From assembly GCF_028561275.1 (NCBI RefSeq), contig NZ_JAQQTF010000002.1, positions 590,812 through 654,811 of the forward strand: a stretch of DNA of 64,000 nt. The letters run 5' to 3'. Positions 24,664-34,391 of this stretch are shown here, piece after piece. Numbering within the stretch: position 1 is the first letter of the stretch; each line of letters begins with the position of its first letter. Under the pieces are notes generated by a model, which was not told the DNA's origin, searched no databases, and saw nothing but the letters and a program-made list of their open reading frames with translations. This stretch comes from Aureisphaera galaxeae (GTDB taxonomy: Bacteria > Bacteroidota > Bacteroidia > Flavobacteriales > Flavobacteriaceae). The translations under genes were made by a program, and so were the position numbers.

Positions 24664-25065
24664 TTAGGAGAGATTCGCTTTCTGAATCTTAACCCTACTG
24701 TCTTGCAACTGATTTCCAAAGGTGAGGTAATGGTCCAATTCTGTGACCCTTCCCTTTACATCTTCAATCTCTACTTGCACGGTAAAAATTCCCCAGGTCC
24801 AAATAAGCAAGCCACAATCTAAATTCGATGGGCGCCTTCGTACAATTTTAACCCGATTTTTACCGAACGTACTGTGCAAGGTGTACTTTACTTGCTTCAC
24901 ATAGGGTAGATCACGTCCTTCGAGGTAGATACGTACTTTGTATAACTTCTTCTTGCTTTTCGAGGTTTCACGGTAGAAAACGGTCTGATCCGATTCATTG
25001 GAATCATCAAAATCTTCCAGGGTATCCTTAACTCTAAGATTATATGTTTTTAATTTCATGCTCAT
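24664..25065 (-). CDS. pYEATS-domain protein
   Basis: 133 residues. YKVRIYLEGRDLPYVKQV, YTLHSTFG and LLIWTWGIFTVQVEI follow the prokaryotic YEATS (pYEATS) beta-sandwich pattern, in which the TWG-type aromatic strand is typical. pYEATS domains are thought to recognise modified or charged ligands and often pair with membrane proteins in predicted signalling or conflict systems. Here the upstream gene, three bases away, encodes such a membrane protein. ATG 25059 is an alternative start. Confidence 0.7.
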   Translation of the reverse strand: MSMKLKTYNLRVKDTLEDFDDSNESDQTVFYRETSKSKKKLYKVRIYLEGRDLPYVKQVKYTLHSTFGKNRVKIVRRRPSNLDCGLLIWTWGIFTVQVEIEDVKGRVTELDHYLTFGNQLQDSRVKIQKANLS

Positions 25066-25068
25066 AAT

Positions 25069-25674
25069 TTACTCCCCTACGGGTTCAATAATGTCATCAT
25101 CATCTTCCGATGGGTCTTCAACGACTTCAATAACTTCCTCTTCCGAAGGAACCGTTGGTGCTACTATGTCACCTTCCCCAGCACTGGGGGCATTAGAAAT
25201 TTCCCCTGCATCTGTAGTAATGCCTTCTTTGTTACTACGAGCGGCAGATTCACCATAGTAATAACCAATAATAGATCCTAGAAGACCTCCCAAGGAGGCA
25301 ATCACCAATTGCATGGCATCCATCATATTTTCAAAATTGACATCGGTAGCACCACTGCTAAGCCACATGGCAACAATAATTAATATGATGAACAATAGCA
25401 CTATAAGGAGTGCTAAGAAATGGCGAAACTCACCCACAATATCCACCAAGGATTGTGTTAATACGTAGGTAATACTTGGGTTTTCATCTTTCTGCTGCAC
25501 TTTTACCAACTTTTCTTTTCCTGTTTCGTCTTTAACAATGTAATGTGTTTTGTATTTGCCCAATCCAAATATTTTGAACAACCATCGTATCGTGAGCACG
25601 ATTGTAAAAATGAGTACTACGAGCAATAAAACCCCAGTTTGGTGCTTTTCAAGAAAAGTAAAAAAGTTTTCCAT
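25069..25674 (-). CDS. Three-helix membrane protein with acidic tail, pYEATS partner
   Basis: 201 residues. Hydrophobic segments lie at about 13-36 (GVLLLVVLIFTIVLTI), 85-107 (ALLIVLLFIILIIVAM) and 122-141 (LVIASLGGLLGSIIGYYYG). The last 55 residues are strongly acidic (EEEVIEVVEDPSEDDDDI), probably cytoplasmic and suited to binding a basic partner. It is co-transcribed with the pYEATS gene. I do not recognise the family itself. Confidence 0.65.
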   Translation of the reverse strand: MENFFTFLEKHQTGVLLLVVLIFTIVLTIRWLFKIFGLGKYKTHYIVKDETGKEKLVKVQQKDENPSITYVLTQSLVDIVGEFRHFLALLIVLLFIILIIVAMWLSSGATDVNFENMMDAMQLVIASLGGLLGSIIGYYYGESAARSNKEGITTDAGEISNAPSAGEGDIVAPTVPSEEEVIEVVEDPSEDDDDIIEPVGE

Positions 25675-25786
25675 GACTATAGAAATTGGTTAGGCCTGTT
25701 TCACTTTAAAGCAAACAGAAAAACGGTTCGGGGAAAAACCGAATTTAAAGATACTAAAAGTGCTGTAAGTATGGAATTTGTAGCAT

Positions 25787-25815
25787 AAAAAAAGCTCCAA
25801 AATCTTGGAGCTTTT
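25787..25815 (-). terminator. Intrinsic terminator for the membrane gene at 25835
   Basis: AAAAGCTCCAA, 4-nt loop, TTGGAGCTTTT: an 11-bp perfect stem with T-runs on both strands. It lies 20 bp past the stop of the minus-strand gene. Confidence 0.8.
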
Positions 25816-25834
25816 ATGTGTTGTATGATTCTTT

Positions 25835-26248
25835 TTAAGAAACTTTCTGATAAATGAGTCCCGCTATCAATCCGGTCACTCCGAAGAAAATAACGTAGAT
25901 CACAAAATTCATAAGGGTTCCTTGCATATCCATCATATTGGCAGTGGCATAATCGATCATCTTTTCTCCCAGACCAATCATGATACCCACAAGGATACCC
26001 ATATTAAGTCCTGTAGAGGCACCGTAGTTTTCCATTCCAAATTTTCGGTAAATAGAGCAGAATCCAAATGCTTGAATCAAGCAACCTAAAGCTAAAAAGG
26101 CCATATCGGGCTCCGCTTTAATAAGGTCTGGAATAAGTACACTGTCTGCCATAAGAGGTTCGGCAATGATTCCCCATAACAGGAATCCGCCGCCCATTCC
26201 CCATACGGCCGCGACAAGGGTGGCAATGAGATTTGCTTTTGAAAACAT
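25835..26248 (-). CDS. Hypothetical four-helix membrane protein
   Basis: 137 residues with four hydrophobic segments (near 8-28, 48-66, 80-96 and 112-134), Gly-rich. No family recognised. It has its own terminator and stands alone, opposite the oxidoreductase gene at 26337. Confidence 0.65.
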   Translation of the reverse strand: MFSKANLIATLVAAVWGMGGGFLLWGIIAEPLMADSVLIPDLIKAEPDMAFLALGCLIQAFGFCSIYRKFGMENYGASTGLNMGILVGIMIGLGEKMIDYATANMMDMQGTLMNFVIYVIFFGVTGLIAGLIYQKVS

Positions 26249-26336
26249 AATTATTTGGTTTTGTTGTTAGTACGTGAAAAATACAAAATATATTCTTGTA
26301 GGTACTTTCACCTGAAAATATGGCTACTTTTGAAAG

Positions 26337-27569
26337 GTGAATTCAACCTTCGACATCTTAGTAATTGGGGGAGGCGCTGCGGGCTTTTTTACGGCCATTA
26401 ATGCGGCCGAACATTCGCCTCGTCTAAAAATTGCGATCCTAGAGCGCGGCAAGGAAGTACTTACCAAAGTAAAAGTCTCGGGAGGCGGCCGCTGTAATGT
26501 GACACATGCGGAATTTATCCCCAAGGACTTATCGAAGAATTATCCACGTGGGGAAAAAGAATTGCTAGGCCCTTTCCATACATTCATGACGGGTGACACA
26601 ATTGAATGGTTCGAAAAAAAGGGCGTGGAACTTAAGATTGAAGAAGACGGTAGGATGTTCCCCATAACGGACAGCTCACAAACCATTATCGATTGTTTTC
26701 TTTCAGAAACGAAACAAAAGGGAATATCGGTACTAAAGGGTCATTCGGTAAAGGATATTGTGCCGATGGATGGAGAGTGGCAGGTGGTTACTACTTCAGA
26801 AACTTTTGTGAGTAAAAAATTGGTGATCGCTACGGGAAGCAATCCCAAGATGTGGAAGTTATTCGAAAAACTAGGGCATAGTATCGTTGCTCCTGTTCCT
26901 TCCTTGTTTACATTCAATATTGAAGATGAAAGAATCGACGGACTTCAAGGCCTAAGTACAGAAGCGAGTGTGAAAGTGGTTTCTGAAACGGGAAAAGTCC
27001 TCTTGCAAAGCGAAGGTCCTTTGCTTATTACCCATTGGGGTATGAGCGGTCCGGCCATATTGAAACTATCCGCATGGGGTGCACGGATTTTGGAACCCTT
27101 GAAATACAATTTCTCCATTTGGGTGAATTGGCTTCTGCATGTCTCCGAATCCGAAATATTGGAAGAACTCATGGCACTGAAAATGGAGTACCCCAAACAG
27201 TCCATAGCCAAATACCCGCGATTCGAACTTCCCAAACGCCTTTGGCAACGATTGGTAGCTGTCTCGGATATTGCGCCTACCGAAATCTGGGCTGATGTGT
27301 CCAAGAAAAAACTGCAGGAATTGTCCCAGCAACTCACCAAAGGAGTGTACGATGTACATGGAAAGAGTACCTTTAAGGAGGAGTTTGTGACCGCCGGTGG
27401 AATCGACCTAAAAGAAGTGAATTTCAAAACTTTTGAAAGCAAACTACTCCCCAATCTGTATTTTGCGGGAGAGGTCCTCAATATAGATGCGATTACGGGA
27501 GGATTCAACTTTCAGAATGCTTGGACAGGTGGATACATTGTAGCACAGGCCATAACCGAAGAAGAATGA
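26337..27569 (+). CDS. BaiN/HI0933-family FAD/NAD(P)-dependent oxidoreductase
   Basis: 410 residues starting at GTG 26337; no in-frame ATG is available upstream. ILVIGGGAAGFFTAI (7-21) is the FAD-binding dinucleotide motif, VSGGGRCNVT (46-55) the family signature, and GFNFQNAWTGGYIVAQ near 390-405 the C-terminal FAD contact. Members are soluble flavoproteins of uncertain substrate; BaiN acts on bile acid intermediates in gut bacteria, which is unlikely here. The next gene overlaps by four bases. Confidence 0.88.
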   Translation: MNSTFDILVIGGGAAGFFTAINAAEHSPRLKIAILERGKEVLTKVKVSGGGRCNVTHAEFIPKDLSKNYPRGEKELLGPFHTFMTGDTIEWFEKKGVELKIEEDGRMFPITDSSQTIIDCFLSETKQKGISVLKGHSVKDIVPMDGEWQVVTTSETFVSKKLVIATGSNPKMWKLFEKLGHSIVAPVPSLFTFNIEDERIDGLQGLSTEASVKVVSETGKVLLQSEGPLLITHWGMSGPAILKLSAWGARILEPLKYNFSIWVNWLLHVSESEILEELMALKMEYPKQSIAKYPRFELPKRLWQRLVAVSDIAPTEIWADVSKKKLQELSQQLTKGVYDVHGKSTFKEEFVTAGGIDLKEVNFKTFESKLLPNLYFAGEVLNIDAITGGFNFQNAWTGGYIVAQAITEEE

Positions 27570-28090
27570 AAACATATATAGGGTTGCTTAGGGGAATCAA
27601 TGTAGGAGGCCAAAAGAAAATAAAGATGGCTGACCTTCGAGAGTTGTTTGAGTCCTTGGGATTTCAGAGCGTACAGTCTTACATTCAAAGCGGGAATGTG
27701 ATCTTCTCTTCTGAAGAAAAAGAATTGGCCGCGAAGATTGAAAGAGCCATTTTCGATACTTGGGGATGGAAGGTGCCTGTTTTTGTGCGAACCGCAAAGG
27801 AAATTGAAGCGGTTTTAGCCAATTGTCCCTATCCACAGGAAAAGAAGGAAAAAAGCTATTTCAGTTTGTTGTACGATATGCCTTCCGCTGAAAAGATCGA
27901 AGCAGCTTCACAGATTTCCTATCCCAACGAAGAGTTTTTTATTACCGAACAGTGCATTTATTTTTATTGTAGTACGGGATACGGAAAGGCCAAACTAAGC
28001 AACAATTGGTTCGAGAGAAAATTGGGAGTGTCGGCAACTGCAAGGAATTACCGAACACTCACCAAATTGCTGGAGCTTGCAAGAGTCTAA
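27566..28090 (+). CDS. DUF1697 protein
   Basis: 174 residues from ATG 27566 (MKTYIGLLRGINVGG), which overlaps the stop of the oxidoreductase as ATGA. LRGINVGGQKKIKM, LFESLGFQSVQSYIQSGNV and the C-terminal ATARNYRTLTKL are DUF1697 hallmarks. Function unknown; two DUF1697 halves resemble a ferredoxin-like fold. Confidence 0.9.
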   Translation: MKTYIGLLRGINVGGQKKIKMADLRELFESLGFQSVQSYIQSGNVIFSSEEKELAAKIERAIFDTWGWKVPVFVRTAKEIEAVLANCPYPQEKKEKSYFSLLYDMPSAEKIEAASQISYPNEEFFITEQCIYFYCSTGYGKAKLSNNWFERKLGVSATARNYRTLTKLLELARV

Positions 28091-28101
28091 TGTACCTAAA
28101 A

Positions 28102-29973
28102 CTAGTCTTTAAGAACTTTCAACGTTTTCTTTCCCTCGGAGGTACTCACGGTAACGAAGTACATTCCCCTCGGAACATTGAAATCCAACTCCAGCTGTTG
28201 CGTTTGCTGTCCTTTATGGGTCATGAGCAATTGACCAGCTACATTGGAAACGGTCACTGATATCTCTTCGGAAAGGTGCTGCGTAGCAATCGTCAATTTT
28301 CCTTGAGTAGGATTGGGAAAGGCGATTATCGAGGCATCTTTGGTAACATCCTCCGTTCCTAGAGTAGCATAGGTATCTTCAATCAGCTGCAGCGCATCCA
28401 ATTTACCATAGCCCCAATCGTGATTGGGTACCGTGCCTGTAAAAGCATCTTCCCGACTCGAATTATGGATTAGCGTTCTAATTTCTTCTGGGGTAAGATT
28501 AGGATTTACTTCCAACATAAGCGCAATAACTCCAGTAAGCAAAGGTGCCGCTGCACTCACCGCATTCTGGATGCCGTACAGGCCATTGCTATTTTGCAAT
28601 ACGTTTCCGGGGAAACTTTCATAATACGTATTATCGGCATAAGCGGCATGGCACACTTCTCCGGGAACCGCAACGTCTATCCCCAAGCGATCGTCCTGTG
28701 TTGGACTGCTGCTGGACCCTATCCATAGTTCTCCAGGATCGCCTTGTCCTGTGATGCTTCGAGGAACTCCATTAATGTCTGTCCAAGAAGGTTGTACCAC
28801 ATAGTCGGTTGGAGTAATGCCCAAATTAGAACTCGCATAATCGTTAATGCTGTATCCCGGAACTACAAAATTGAGGAATCGGTTGTTGTTGGAATAGAAG
28901 GAAGGGTTAAGGGTCGCGTGAAAATCACCGTTTGAAATTTGAGCCCCTTCCAGAATAACCTTGTAGGTGCCGGTATTTCCGGTAAAATCGATTAGAAGTT
29001 CCCTGCGGTTAGAGGTGGCTCCAAAGAATTCCACATTGGCGCCTCTATGGAACATAAAAATATCCCCGAAACTCAAATCCACAGCACCATTAGGGCCAGC
29101 GGGGGCGGCAAAAGGCCCTTCAACGGTTCCATTGGGACGTTCTATGCTTATGGTAAATCGATCATCTTCACTGTACCAGAGATCTAAGCGTAGGAAGCCT
29201 GTTTCGGCTTTTTGAATTTCCAATTCTATGGTTTCCCCTTGACTAATATTGGTCGCAGCATGATTATCGCCTCCGCCGTCGTCGCCCACGCCACAAATAA
29301 AGGTGTTTCCTGCCATCACGAAAGCATCAATGGCTTGGCAAACGGTACTGGTACCGTCGGTAGGGCCTCCAATGGAACCTAGGTTCATGAGTGTGATCGA
29401 AGGAAGACCGAGCTCGGCAATTTTGTCCTCTGCAAATTGTAGTGCAACGGGAATGAAGGTAGGATCGAAGAAGCCAGCCTGTCCCGGTTCACTTCCGAAA
29501 GGAGGAAAGGCATCGTGGGTAATTTTAATACTGATGATGGTAGCTCCATGGGCGACTCCTTGAAAATCACCTGATACCGTTCCGCTTCCATTTCCAGCTG
29601 CTATTCCTGTAGTAGCGGTACCATGTCCGCCTCGATCTGTAGATAGGGGAGGGTCGTTATTGTCTAATGCTAGGTCAATTTCCGCTTGGTCAAAAATGGT
29701 TCCGATGCCATATGGATTGTCGGGATCACCAGCACCGGTTTGATCGATCATATCGTAGACATAGGCCAAACGGGTATTTCCATTTTCGTCCAAAAAATCA
29801 GGATGGCGATAATCGATCCCTCGATCTATGATTACCACGACTACATTTTCGCCGCTAAGCCCATATTGGGTATATACATCGTCTAGGTTTACTTCTTGTC
29901 TTGGAGGGATTCCCTGTGCCCAAAGGGAGATTGTAAAGCATGTGATTGCAATTGAAAGTGAAATTTTTTTCAT
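28102..29973 (-). CDS. Secreted subtilisin-like (S8) serine protease with T9SS sorting domain
   Basis: 623 residues. Signal peptide at 1-19. The catalytic triad is seen as VIIDRGID (Asp50), GGHGTA (His117) and NAVSAAAP (Ser473). The usual GTSMAAP around the Ser is altered to AVSAAAP. Residues about 545-623 form a type IX secretion sorting domain (FPNPTQGKLTI ... GMYFVTVSTSEGKKTLKVLKD). It would be exported and surface-attached or released. The genes at 30034-34225 on the same strand (CHAT protein, membrane TPR, sigma factor) are just upstream. Confidence 0.9.
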   Translation of the reverse strand: MKKISLSIAITCFTISLWAQGIPPRQEVNLDDVYTQYGLSGENVVVVIIDRGIDYRHPDFLDENGNTRLAYVYDMIDQTGAGDPDNPYGIGTIFDQAEIDLALDNNDPPLSTDRGGHGTATTGIAAGNGSGTVSGDFQGVAHGATIISIKITHDAFPPFGSEPGQAGFFDPTFIPVALQFAEDKIAELGLPSITLMNLGSIGGPTDGTSTVCQAIDAFVMAGNTFICGVGDDGGGDNHAATNISQGETIELEIQKAETGFLRLDLWYSEDDRFTISIERPNGTVEGPFAAPAGPNGAVDLSFGDIFMFHRGANVEFFGATSNRRELLIDFTGNTGTYKVILEGAQISNGDFHATLNPSFYSNNNRFLNFVVPGYSINDYASSNLGITPTDYVVQPSWTDINGVPRSITGQGDPGELWIGSSSSPTQDDRLGIDVAVPGEVCHAAYADNTYYESFPGNVLQNSNGLYGIQNAVSAAAPLLTGVIALMLEVNPNLTPEEIRTLIHNSSREDAFTGTVPNHDWGYGKLDALQLIEDTYATLGTEDVTKDASIIAFPNPTQGKLTIATQHLSEEISVTVSNVAGQLLMTHKGQQTQQLELDFNVPRGMYFVTVSTSEGKKTLKVLKD

Positions 29974-30033
29974 GACTATAGGTACTTAGTTAGTATTCTC
30001 TACAGAATACATCGTACCTATACTAAGATGTCA

Positions 30034-32895
30034 TCATGAACTTCGTTTTTTCCTTCTGGAAATGGCCCAAATCAGCAGTAGCCCCACTAAAATAACAGCG
30101 AACCACGCCCAAATAGAATATCCGGACTGTAAAGGAACCGCTTGGGTATCGCCCATAATTACCAGTCCGGACCAATAAAAAGGGGCTTGGGTACGACCCT
30201 GGGCATTGGCTAGGTAGTCCAGTTTGGCTTGCTTTAAGGCACTGTCCTTGGTGAGTCCATTGCTTAAATGCACATAAAACAAATCGATAATTTCTGAACT
30301 GGATTGCTCGTCGATTTTCCAAAGACTGGTCAAGATACTTTCGCTTCCTGCATAATTGAAGGCGTGGGCCAAGGAGATCATTCCTTCCCCTGGCTGGAAA
30401 CTGGGTTTCCCCGTTTCACAAGCCGTTAAGGTGGTGAGTTGAGAAGAGAGGTCGTGATTGTATATCTCGTAGGTGTGCAGATAGTTGTTGGATTCGGAGT
30501 CCGATATATCCTTGGCAAAAATGAGTCGGGACAATTCTGGATTCAAATTATTGGATTCTGCATGGGTCGCAATGTGAATGATCTTGTGGTTTTTGGCATT
30601 GTTGGTAAAAGCCAATTTAGTGGAGGCATCATTCAAATAGGTAATTCCATCGAATTGGGAAGCAAACTTTTTTACAGTCGAAATACTAAAGGGCTGCGGA
30701 AGTAAGGATAAATAAGCGTGATCCATATCGACCGAATCCGAAATGGTATTGCGATAGCGATCTTTCATTGCGCTGGTGAATTCTGGCGCGAAGGAAACGA
30801 AATTCGAATCATGGGATGTCTCATTACTGTCGTTGCTCAACAAGAACAAACTATAATTGTACGAGATGTTGTGCCGTGCAAGCAGGCTATTTTCTGCCAA
30901 TTCGGGATACGAAGTTATTGTCGAAGGAGTGAGGACATCGAAACTTAGGTTGAAAAGCACACCATCGGGCACAATGACGATATTTTCGGTGGTAAGATGT
31001 TCTGAAATTGGTTTCCAAAGTGTCTCATAGAGTCTTGAAAGGGATTGCGAAACGGCTTGGAAATCGCTGGAAGCGTCGTTTACGGCTTGGATATGTTGTT
31101 CTAATCCCCCAGCTTCAGTAATGGGAATCATTGTTTTGGTGGAAGGACTTAGTACAAAAACGTAAAGCTGATCTTCTATGAACAGGTATCGCACCACCGA
31201 AGTGTCATCGTTCAACCGTTCACGAATGCCGTCTATGGGCTCCTGAATGCTCGCATAGCGCATTTTATGGTACTTAGGATGTACACCCTTTAATGAGTCT
31301 AAAAAGGCATTCCAATCGGTTTGGGTTTGGAAGAAATCGTCAATATTGTTGGATGCATCTAAAGAGGTGGTAAGGGCTTCCCTCAATTCCGATTCGCGAT
31401 CCAGTACTTGCTGTGGAATGTTGGTAAATTCTATATTCTTTAGATTCAGTCGTGATCTAATTCGGGTATAAATGGCCGATTCGTGCAAGGAAATAAGGTC
31501 ATTCAGATAGTTTTCATCTTGGGAAAGGTTGTAAAGGTCCCAATTCAATTGTTTGGTGAAATCGATCAGGTCGCCGTTATCATTCAGTAGCGTAGCAAGG
31601 TCATCTTCCGTACTGATGCTGGTTTTTTGCCGCTCCAATATGGAAAGGGCTTGCTGGGTTTCCTTCAAAAGAGCTTGTAAACTTTCTTCGGTAGGGGAGG
31701 CGTCCAGATAATAAGCCGATTTCGTTTTAAGATACAGGGCAGCGGGCTTTCTAATTTCATTCCGAATGGAATCCAACTGTGTTTGTGCCGCAATCCGGTC
31801 GCTGGAAAAATAGTTTAGGGCTTCTTCACTGTACTGTTTGGCTTGTTCATATTGTTCTAACATGAAATGGACCTGAGCCATATTCTGAATATGGTAAAAA
31901 GCAATGAGGTCGTTAGAAAAAGCTTCGCTTTGGGTGAATTCGTATCCTTCGTTAGCCAAGGCAATGGCTTTTTCGGTATTGCCTGTTTTAGCATAAAACC
32001 GAGACATTTCTACCAAGGCATCTAAGAAAACCAAAGAGTAAGTCCCATTGGCCCCTTCACGGTAGAGATCTTCACAAAGCTGATAGGTGGCTTTAGCATT
32101 CTCAAAGTCATTCACATTTTCATAGGTGGAAGCCCTTACCATGAGTCCGTAGGTATGGGCATAAGGAACTTTGCCTATGTGTTGTAGTGCTTTGTCTAGA
32201 TAATCACCGGCCTCGTCATAGTTTCTTGCGATAAGGTTGATGTGGCCTAAAATGAGCCGTGAAATGGTGATATTGGCATCGTCTTCATCTAAAAAAGACA
32301 GCTTTTGTTGATAGGAATACTCGGCCAAGTCCATTCCCCGTTCATTTTCTCCAATTCCCCGATAAAACCCTCCCAAATTGTCTACACTGGCGTATTGTTT
32401 TTTGAGTCCGTTCAGTTTTTCTTCTTCATCTTCAACAGCATTCACATAGTTTTCAAACGAAGCCACGGCTTCTTTCATGCTGGTTATGGAGGCTTCCATT
32501 TTACCCGTGTTGAATTCATTAAGGCCGATACGGTTTCTAACGATGCCAGCCAAATAGAATTCATTTTTGGGTGTTCTTTCGGTTCGATTTAAATGGACCA
32601 ACGCTTTTCGGAAATAGAAAGAAGAACTGTCCAGTTCTAAGGTTCGCTGCTTGGACGATCCGATTTCGTTGTAGATTTCATAGCTTTTTTGGGCAGCTTG
32701 GGCTGAGGTAGTATCGATTAATCCCAGTGCTTCTTTAAAAAGGACAATCGCTTGGGCATGGTTGCCTTGACTTTGTGCTTCCTTTGCCTGTTGAAATTTC
32801 TCTTCCGAAGGTTCTTGTGCTATCGAAAAGCAAGAAAATCCTAGTAACAATAGTAATGTAAAATACCATCGTTCTGGTTGGGTCAAGATTTTCAT
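30034..32895 (-). CDS. CHAT-domain protease with TPR repeats and C-terminal membrane anchor
   Basis: 953 residues. After a signal peptide (LLLLLGFSCFSIAQ) come about ten TPR-like helical repeats (30-470). The CHAT (caspase-like) domain occupies about 620-925 with the catalytic dyad His778 (HIATHAE) and Cys826 (LTACETG). A transmembrane helix near 928-946 and a basic tail (RRKKR) anchor it with the protease domain in the periplasm. CHAT proteases usually cleave a specific partner protein. The neighbouring subtilase and sigma-factor genes suggest one regulated unit. Confidence 0.88.
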   Translation of the reverse strand: MKILTQPERWYFTLLLLLGFSCFSIAQEPSEEKFQQAKEAQSQGNHAQAIVLFKEALGLIDTTSAQAAQKSYEIYNEIGSSKQRTLELDSSSFYFRKALVHLNRTERTPKNEFYLAGIVRNRIGLNEFNTGKMEASITSMKEAVASFENYVNAVEDEEEKLNGLKKQYASVDNLGGFYRGIGENERGMDLAEYSYQQKLSFLDEDDANITISRLILGHINLIARNYDEAGDYLDKALQHIGKVPYAHTYGLMVRASTYENVNDFENAKATYQLCEDLYREGANGTYSLVFLDALVEMSRFYAKTGNTEKAIALANEGYEFTQSEAFSNDLIAFYHIQNMAQVHFMLEQYEQAKQYSEEALNYFSSDRIAAQTQLDSIRNEIRKPAALYLKTKSAYYLDASPTEESLQALLKETQQALSILERQKTSISTEDDLATLLNDNGDLIDFTKQLNWDLYNLSQDENYLNDLISLHESAIYTRIRSRLNLKNIEFTNIPQQVLDRESELREALTTSLDASNNIDDFFQTQTDWNAFLDSLKGVHPKYHKMRYASIQEPIDGIRERLNDDTSVVRYLFIEDQLYVFVLSPSTKTMIPITEAGGLEQHIQAVNDASSDFQAVSQSLSRLYETLWKPISEHLTTENIVIVPDGVLFNLSFDVLTPSTITSYPELAENSLLARHNISYNYSLFLLSNDSNETSHDSNFVSFAPEFTSAMKDRYRNTISDSVDMDHAYLSLLPQPFSISTVKKFASQFDGITYLNDASTKLAFTNNAKNHKIIHIATHAESNNLNPELSRLIFAKDISDSESNNYLHTYEIYNHDLSSQLTTLTACETGKPSFQPGEGMISLAHAFNYAGSESILTSLWKIDEQSSSEIIDLFYVHLSNGLTKDSALKQAKLDYLANAQGRTQAPFYWSGLVIMGDTQAVPLQSGYSIWAWFAVILVGLLLIWAISRRKKRSS

Positions 32896-32898
32896 TTT

Positions 32899-33642
32899 TT
32901 AGTCGTTTAGTTCCGCAAGTATTTTTAAAGCTCCCTCCGTTCCACTGGCAGCCAATTCTTTCTTGGCGTTGGCTACATCGTCTTGTTTTAAATAGGCCAA
33001 TCCCAAATAGTAACGGGTCTCATTGGCAAAAGCAGGGTTGGTTTTCTGGGATAGGGGCTCCAAATATGATATGGCTTTGGTTTCGTTTCTATTGGCAAGG
33101 TGCGCCATTCCTAAGAAATAGGTAAGGGTATCTCCTTTCGTACCTTCTGGCAGTGCTTCCCATTTGGTAATGGCCATGGTATAGTCGCCTTTTTTGTAAT
33201 CGACCATGGCTTCATAAAAGTCAAAGTCATTTGTACTTCCCATGGTCGTGGGTAGACCTGGGTCGGGTTCAAAATAATTTTCGAAAAGGCTTTGGTTAGG
33301 ATCATCGCCCAAAGGTGTAAAATAGAGGGCAGCGGCCAGTGCAATGGAAGCGGCTATTCCAAAACCATAGTACCAGTTTCTTCTCGAACGCTGCACTTGT
33401 GGTTCTGGAGCTTGAGGGCGATCTTTTGGAAGTTCTTCATGAAACGATTCCATTCTATCTTGAAGTACTGCAGACTCTACACCTATAAGCAGTGTTTTAA
33501 TGTCCTCTACATTTTGCTGAAGGGTAGGGTCGTTTTCCAATTGCCTCTCGAATTCCATTCTTTCCGAATCGGGGAGCGATCCATTGAGATAACCTTCAAT
33601 GGTTTCGAACAGTTCTTGCGATATGTCGTTTTCGGTACTCAA
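32899..33642 (-). CDS. Membrane TPR protein, probable anti-sigma-like partner
   Basis: 247 residues. Residues 1-60 are an acidic zinc-less helical region (ETIEGYLNGSLPDSERMEFERQL) that resembles the cytoplasmic part of anti-sigma factors. One transmembrane helix lies near 91-108 (YGFGIAASIALAAALYF). Residues 140-247 contain TPR-like repeats in the periplasm. It is four bases from both neighbours: the sigma factor upstream and the CHAT gene downstream. The anti-sigma role is inferred from layout. Confidence 0.75.
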   Translation of the reverse strand: MSTENDISQELFETIEGYLNGSLPDSERMEFERQLENDPTLQQNVEDIKTLLIGVESAVLQDRMESFHEELPKDRPQAPEPQVQRSRRNWYYGFGIAASIALAAALYFTPLGDDPNQSLFENYFEPDPGLPTTMGSTNDFDFYEAMVDYKKGDYTMAITKWEALPEGTKGDTLTYFLGMAHLANRNETKAISYLEPLSQKTNPAFANETRYYLGLAYLKQDDVANAKKELAASGTEGALKILAELND

Positions 33643-33646
33643 TACA

Positions 33647-34225
33647 CTACGAATTTGTGGAAAGGACCAAGGCCCTCAATTTTTGGATACAACGGTATTT
33701 TTTATTTCGGGCAGAGGCCTCGCCTATGTCGAACAAAGCAGCGATTTCACGCAATGATTTCTTCTGAAAGTAAAAGATTTCGAGCAGCTTTTTGCATTCA
33801 TTTCCCATTTGCTTAAAAGCATGAATAGCACTTTCGGTTTTTTTGGAATCCTGTTCGGCATTTTCCTGGCCATTCAATGAAAACTCTTCTTTGATCTGAA
33901 ACCCTTCGGGAATTTGGGTGGTTTTTTTAAAACGGGAAGACCTTAGGTAATCGGTCCATTTGTTTTTTGAAATCTGAAATAGATACCCCTGTAGGGCCGT
34001 TTCGTTTTTGGGAGTGAATTTATCTTCCTTAATATTCTGATACATGGCCAAAAAAGCCTCTTGGTAAATGTCTTTCGCTTGGGGCATGGTTCCTTTGTTC
34101 TTTAAAACGTGTACTTCGACCTTTCGATAATTATCCTGATATAATTTTTTGAGCACGATTTCGTCGTTGGACTTAATGGCGTTTACCAGGGCAATTTGCT
34201 GATCTATGTGTTTGACTTCCCCCAT
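33647..34225 (-). CDS. ECF-type RNA polymerase sigma factor
   Basis: 192 residues. Region 2 (KDIYQEAFLAMYQNI, YLFQISKNKWTDYLR) and region 4 (KKLLEIFYFQKKSLREIA, FDIGEASARNKKYRCIQKL) are recognisable. It is the first gene of the three-gene unit with the membrane TPR and CHAT genes and likely controls it. The start is an ATG (MGEVKHIDQQ). Confidence 0.88.
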   Translation of the reverse strand: MGEVKHIDQQIALVNAIKSNDEIVLKKLYQDNYRKVEVHVLKNKGTMPQAKDIYQEAFLAMYQNIKEDKFTPKNETALQGYLFQISKNKWTDYLRSSRFKKTTQIPEGFQIKEEFSLNGQENAEQDSKKTESAIHAFKQMGNECKKLLEIFYFQKKSLREIAALFDIGEASARNKKYRCIQKLRALVLSTNS

Positions 34226-34391
34226 CTTAAATTGAAGATAGGTGAAAGTTACTAATTTTTTATTGCCTTTAATCGGCGCTTTCTGTTTTTACATCGAGGG
34301 AACTTTCAATTGTCATCAAAAAAAATGACTCACTGATGACATTCTCATCTTTTCTCGATGGATATGCATAACCAAAACCATTTTTCAGATT

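Noticed and set aside
26325-26337. TAnnTTTG-like box implying a leaderless GTG mRNA
   Set aside because: No -33 element at a proper distance; the match could be chance.
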